Below, piece by piece: positions 62,055 to 64,000 of a stretch of DNA of 64,000 nt. The number at the start of each line of letters is the position of its first letter. The first letter of the stretch is position 1. Below the pieces are notes generated by a model. The model searched no databases, was not told where the DNA came from, and saw only the letters and a list, made by a program, of their open reading frames with translations. The position numbers were made by a program, and so were the translations under genes. Origin of the DNA: Tepidiformaceae bacterium (GTDB lineage Bacteria; Chloroflexota; Dehalococcoidia; Tepidiformales; Tepidiformaceae); NCBI GenBank assembly GCA_958295975.1, contig OY282446.1:434001-498000 (forward strand), written 5' to 3'.

Positions 62055-63773
62055 TCACTGCTCCAGGACCCGAACGCTGATGTCACCATAGCGGTAGCGT
62101 CCCGACTCGCTCAGACCACTCATATCGAGCGGAATCGTGCCCAACGTCTGCCATGATCCTTCCAGGGGGCGAGCGCTGACATACAGACTCAGCGCAGCGG
62201 CCACATTCTGCCACACGCGAACCTCAACGCTCGCCGAATCTCCTACAATCGGGAGCTCAAGCACAATGTCGCCATGGCGAAAGCGGCCCGATTCGCTCAG
62301 TCCTCTCATATCGAGGGGAATGGTACCAAGATCCTGCCAAGAACTTCCCTCCAGACGAGCACTAATATACAGTCGTCGAGCATCGGATATGCCTTGCCAC
62401 ACACGAACCTCAATATTAGTACATTCGGGAAGATCGATCGAAAAGACGTCAGTGAACGGGACAGCATGAAGTTGAACAGGCACGCAACCTTCAAAGTCGT
62501 TCCCTGCCAGAAAAAGTTCATTCAGTTCAGTCAAGTGACCAATTTGATTTTGGATTTCACCTGTCAGATGATTACCATGGAGATGCAAGGACAGCAATCC
62601 GGAGATGGCAGTGATCTCCACGGGGATAGCACCCGTTAATTGGTTGCCATGAAGCCAGGCAACACGAAGCCGAAGCAATTTTCCGATTGAAGAAGGAATT
62701 TCCCCAGATAGCGAATTGTGGTTCAGATGGAGAGAGACCAAGCTACTCAGGTTGCCAATGGATTCTGGAATATTACCTGTCAGCTGATTGTTATCCAGCA
62801 AAAGATCATAGAGTTCGTACAGGTTACCAATTTCCTCAGGAATACTCCCCGTCAAGAAGTTATCACCCAGCCATAGTTGTCGCAGATTCTGAAGATTTCC
62901 AAGCTCTGGCGGAATGCTGCCCTCGAGGAGATTCCCGGACAGTATCAGAGAACGCAGGCGAGAAAGTTTCCCAAGTTCCGGAGGTATTTCCCCGGAGATC
63001 TGATTGTCTCTGGCCCAGAATTGACCCAATCTCGGCATATTTCCGATCTCTCGTGGTATGGTTCCGTGCAATTCATTCGTGCCCAATAGCAGACTCTCCA
63101 TCCTCAACAACTTACCCAGCTCCTTCGGAATCGTTCCCGTGAGACGATTACTGTACAAATGAAGAGTCTCGAGGCGACGCAAGTGCGCCAATTCTCGAGG
63201 AATCGTCCCTGTTAGGCTATTTCCATTAAGATCAAGAATACGGAGTCTCCAGATTTCAGAGAGCTCTGCGGGAATCTCTCCTTGCAAAATATTATCCGAC
63301 AGGTTCAGCTCTTGCAGGCTATCCAGTTGCCCTATTTCCGCCGGGATTTTACCAGTCAACTCATTATGGGAGAGGTCCAGCACTGTCGGTCCGGACAGTC
63401 TGGCAAGCGCTGGCGGTATCTGGCCCGACAGGTCTGGCCCACTCCTGAACAACCCCACCAAGCGTATTCTGTCTACTCGATTGCTTATACTGTCAAGTTG
63501 AACCGTGACGCCCTCCCACTCCCCGATCGGCTTGTCCGCGCTCCAGTCGAGCGTGGCATCGCCCGCGAGCGTGTCCCGAATCTCCAGGAGGACCGCGCAG
63601 TCGTTGACCAGCCCCGGGTTCTCCTCGGGGTCGGGGACGGCGATGCCGTTCGAGCACGCCGGGATGGTGTGCTCCGACGCTCCGGCGGGCGACGCCATGA
63701 GCGCGATGCCCACGGCCAACAGGAGCGCCAGCATGCGCCCCGTCCGCCATCGCGCCACAGCTTCGGAGACCAT
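62055..63773 (-). CDS. Exported leucine-rich-repeat protein (plant-receptor-like repeats)
   Basis: 572 residues. A signal peptide (about 14-33) is followed by a conserved N-terminal cap (W-S-A-D-K-P-I-G-E-W) and about 14 LRR units of the L-x-G-x-I-P-x-E-I-G type, otherwise typical of plant receptor kinases. The C-terminus repeats a beta unit twice (V-E-V-R-V-W-Q... L-G-T-I-P-L-D-M). The repeat part is visibly AT-richer than the signal-peptide region and neighbours. The start ATG 63773 is chosen; TACCCT lies at 63787-63792. It is probably a surface recognition or adhesion protein. Confidence 0.85.
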   Translation of the reverse strand: MVSEAVARWRTGRMLALLLAVGIALMASPAGASEHTIPACSNGIAVPDPEENPGLVNDCAVLLEIRDTLAGDATLDWSADKPIGEWEGVTVQLDSISNRVDRIRLVGLFRSGPDLSGQIPPALARLSGPTVLDLSHNELTGKIPAEIGQLDSLQELNLSDNILQGEIPAELSEIWRLRILDLNGNSLTGTIPRELAHLRRLETLHLYSNRLTGTIPKELGKLLRMESLLLGTNELHGTIPREIGNMPRLGQFWARDNQISGEIPPELGKLSRLRSLILSGNLLEGSIPPELGNLQNLRQLWLGDNFLTGSIPEEIGNLYELYDLLLDNNQLTGNIPESIGNLSSLVSLHLNHNSLSGEIPSSIGKLLRLRVAWLHGNQLTGAIPVEITAISGLLSLHLHGNHLTGEIQNQIGHLTELNELFLAGNDFEGCVPVQLHAVPFTDVFSIDLPECTNIEVRVWQGISDARRLYISARLEGSSWQDLGTIPLDMRGLSESGRFRHGDIVLELPIVGDSASVEVRVWQNVAAALSLYVSARPLEGSWQTLGTIPLDMSGLSESGRYRYGDISVRVLEQ

Positions 63774-63857
63774 TTCTTCGCGCGCGAGGGTAGCACGCCG
63801 CCGAACGCGCCGCGTAGGATGCGCACCACAGCGGCGACGCGCCGCCGGAGGACAGCC

Positions 63858-64000
63858 ATGCAGCGACCGACCGCGGAGGCGCCCCACGCCACCGGCCACC
63901 GCGTGGACCAGATCAGCGAGTGCCCCGTGCAGCTGGACGACGTCGACCTCTTCTCGCCCGGGGCGCAGGAGTACTGGTTCGACTCCTACCGCATCCTGCA
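63858..64000 (+). CDS. Probable cytochrome P450, 5' end only
   Basis: 47 codons to the window edge. ATG 63858 has GGAGGA seven bases upstream. The residues D-L-F-S-P-G-A-Q-E-Y-W-F-D-S-Y-R-I-L match the N-terminal helix of P450s. The assignment rests on this short segment. Confidence 0.6.
   Translation, partial: MQRPTAEAPHATGHRVDQISECPVQLDDVDLFSPGAQEYWFDSYRIL

Overview
The window is a very GC-rich bacterial chromosome segment packed with genes on both strands; no stretch above about 300 bases lacks a gene. No tRNA, rRNA, CRISPR array, insertion sequence or replication origin was seen. Gene content (short IF-2, nusA-ylxR-infB-rbfA-truB, L21-L27-L31 followed by a DUF1385 protein, coenzyme F420 enzymes, CoA-linked catabolism, an AhpD-like selenoprotein) suggests a high-GC member of the Chloroflexota, perhaps Dehalococcoidia. 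This is an inference from gene content and style, not a sequence comparison.

Layout. 1-2.3 kb: truncated NfeD-type membrane protease and an iron-type ABC binding lipoprotein behind an iron-box-like palindrome. 2.4-8.8 kb: branched-chain amino-acid ABC transporter (livH, livM, livG, livF) facing a binding protein made of two fused LivK domains. 8.8-15.2 kb: truncated luciferase-like gene, cell-surface 5'-nucleotidase with three repeated sensor-like domains, aldo/keto reductase, Rieske protein, bacterioferritin and its ferredoxin. 15.2-23.4 kb: CoA-transferase, inositol-phosphatase-like gene, the nusA-to-truB translation operon and leucine dehydrogenase. 23.5-25.7 kb: small unknown gene and a lower-GC GmrSD-like restriction gene. 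25.7-36.4 kb: recG, degV/fakB, rpe, rpmB, fakA, two tandem putative metallopeptidases, rplS, dut, cofE and npdG. 36.5-47.5 kb: ftsH, rplU-rpmA-rpmE, DUF1385, metallo-hydrolase, GcvT-like, NUDIX-like, SIMPL, lepB, a PyrE-like gene, DinB-like, DHPS-like and histidine phosphatase. 47.5-55.9 kb: zinc-finger protein, two MaoC-type hydratase pairs, pyrE, hydroxyacid dehydrogenase, enoyl-CoA hydratase, quinone reductase, F420-type oxidoreductase and an MFS carrier. 55.9-58.2 kb: heptamer repeat, a selenoprotein module and two lower-GC unknown genes. 58.2-64 kb: enoyl-CoA hydratase, P450 plus ferredoxin, SDR, monooxygenase-like gene, an AT-richer leucine-rich-repeat protein and the start of another P450.

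The strongest discovery is at 56686-57252. What first reads as two small AhpD-like ORFs is one frame interrupted by a single UGA at the second position of the CxxC redox motif. A 7-bp stem with a G-first apical loop follows 11 nt later, as expected for a bacterial SECIS element. The window therefore encodes a probable CxxU selenoprotein that ORF callers would split.

Two genome-wide habits are visible. At least 13 genes begin 6-7 nt after a TANNNT hexamer, as expected for leaderless mRNAs, and this corrects several start codons. In four convergent gene pairs the two opposing stop codons share one CTAG palindrome. Taken together the genes describe a heterotroph with amino-acid uptake, CoA-ester and P450-based oxidation, F420 redox chemistry and regulated iron handling.
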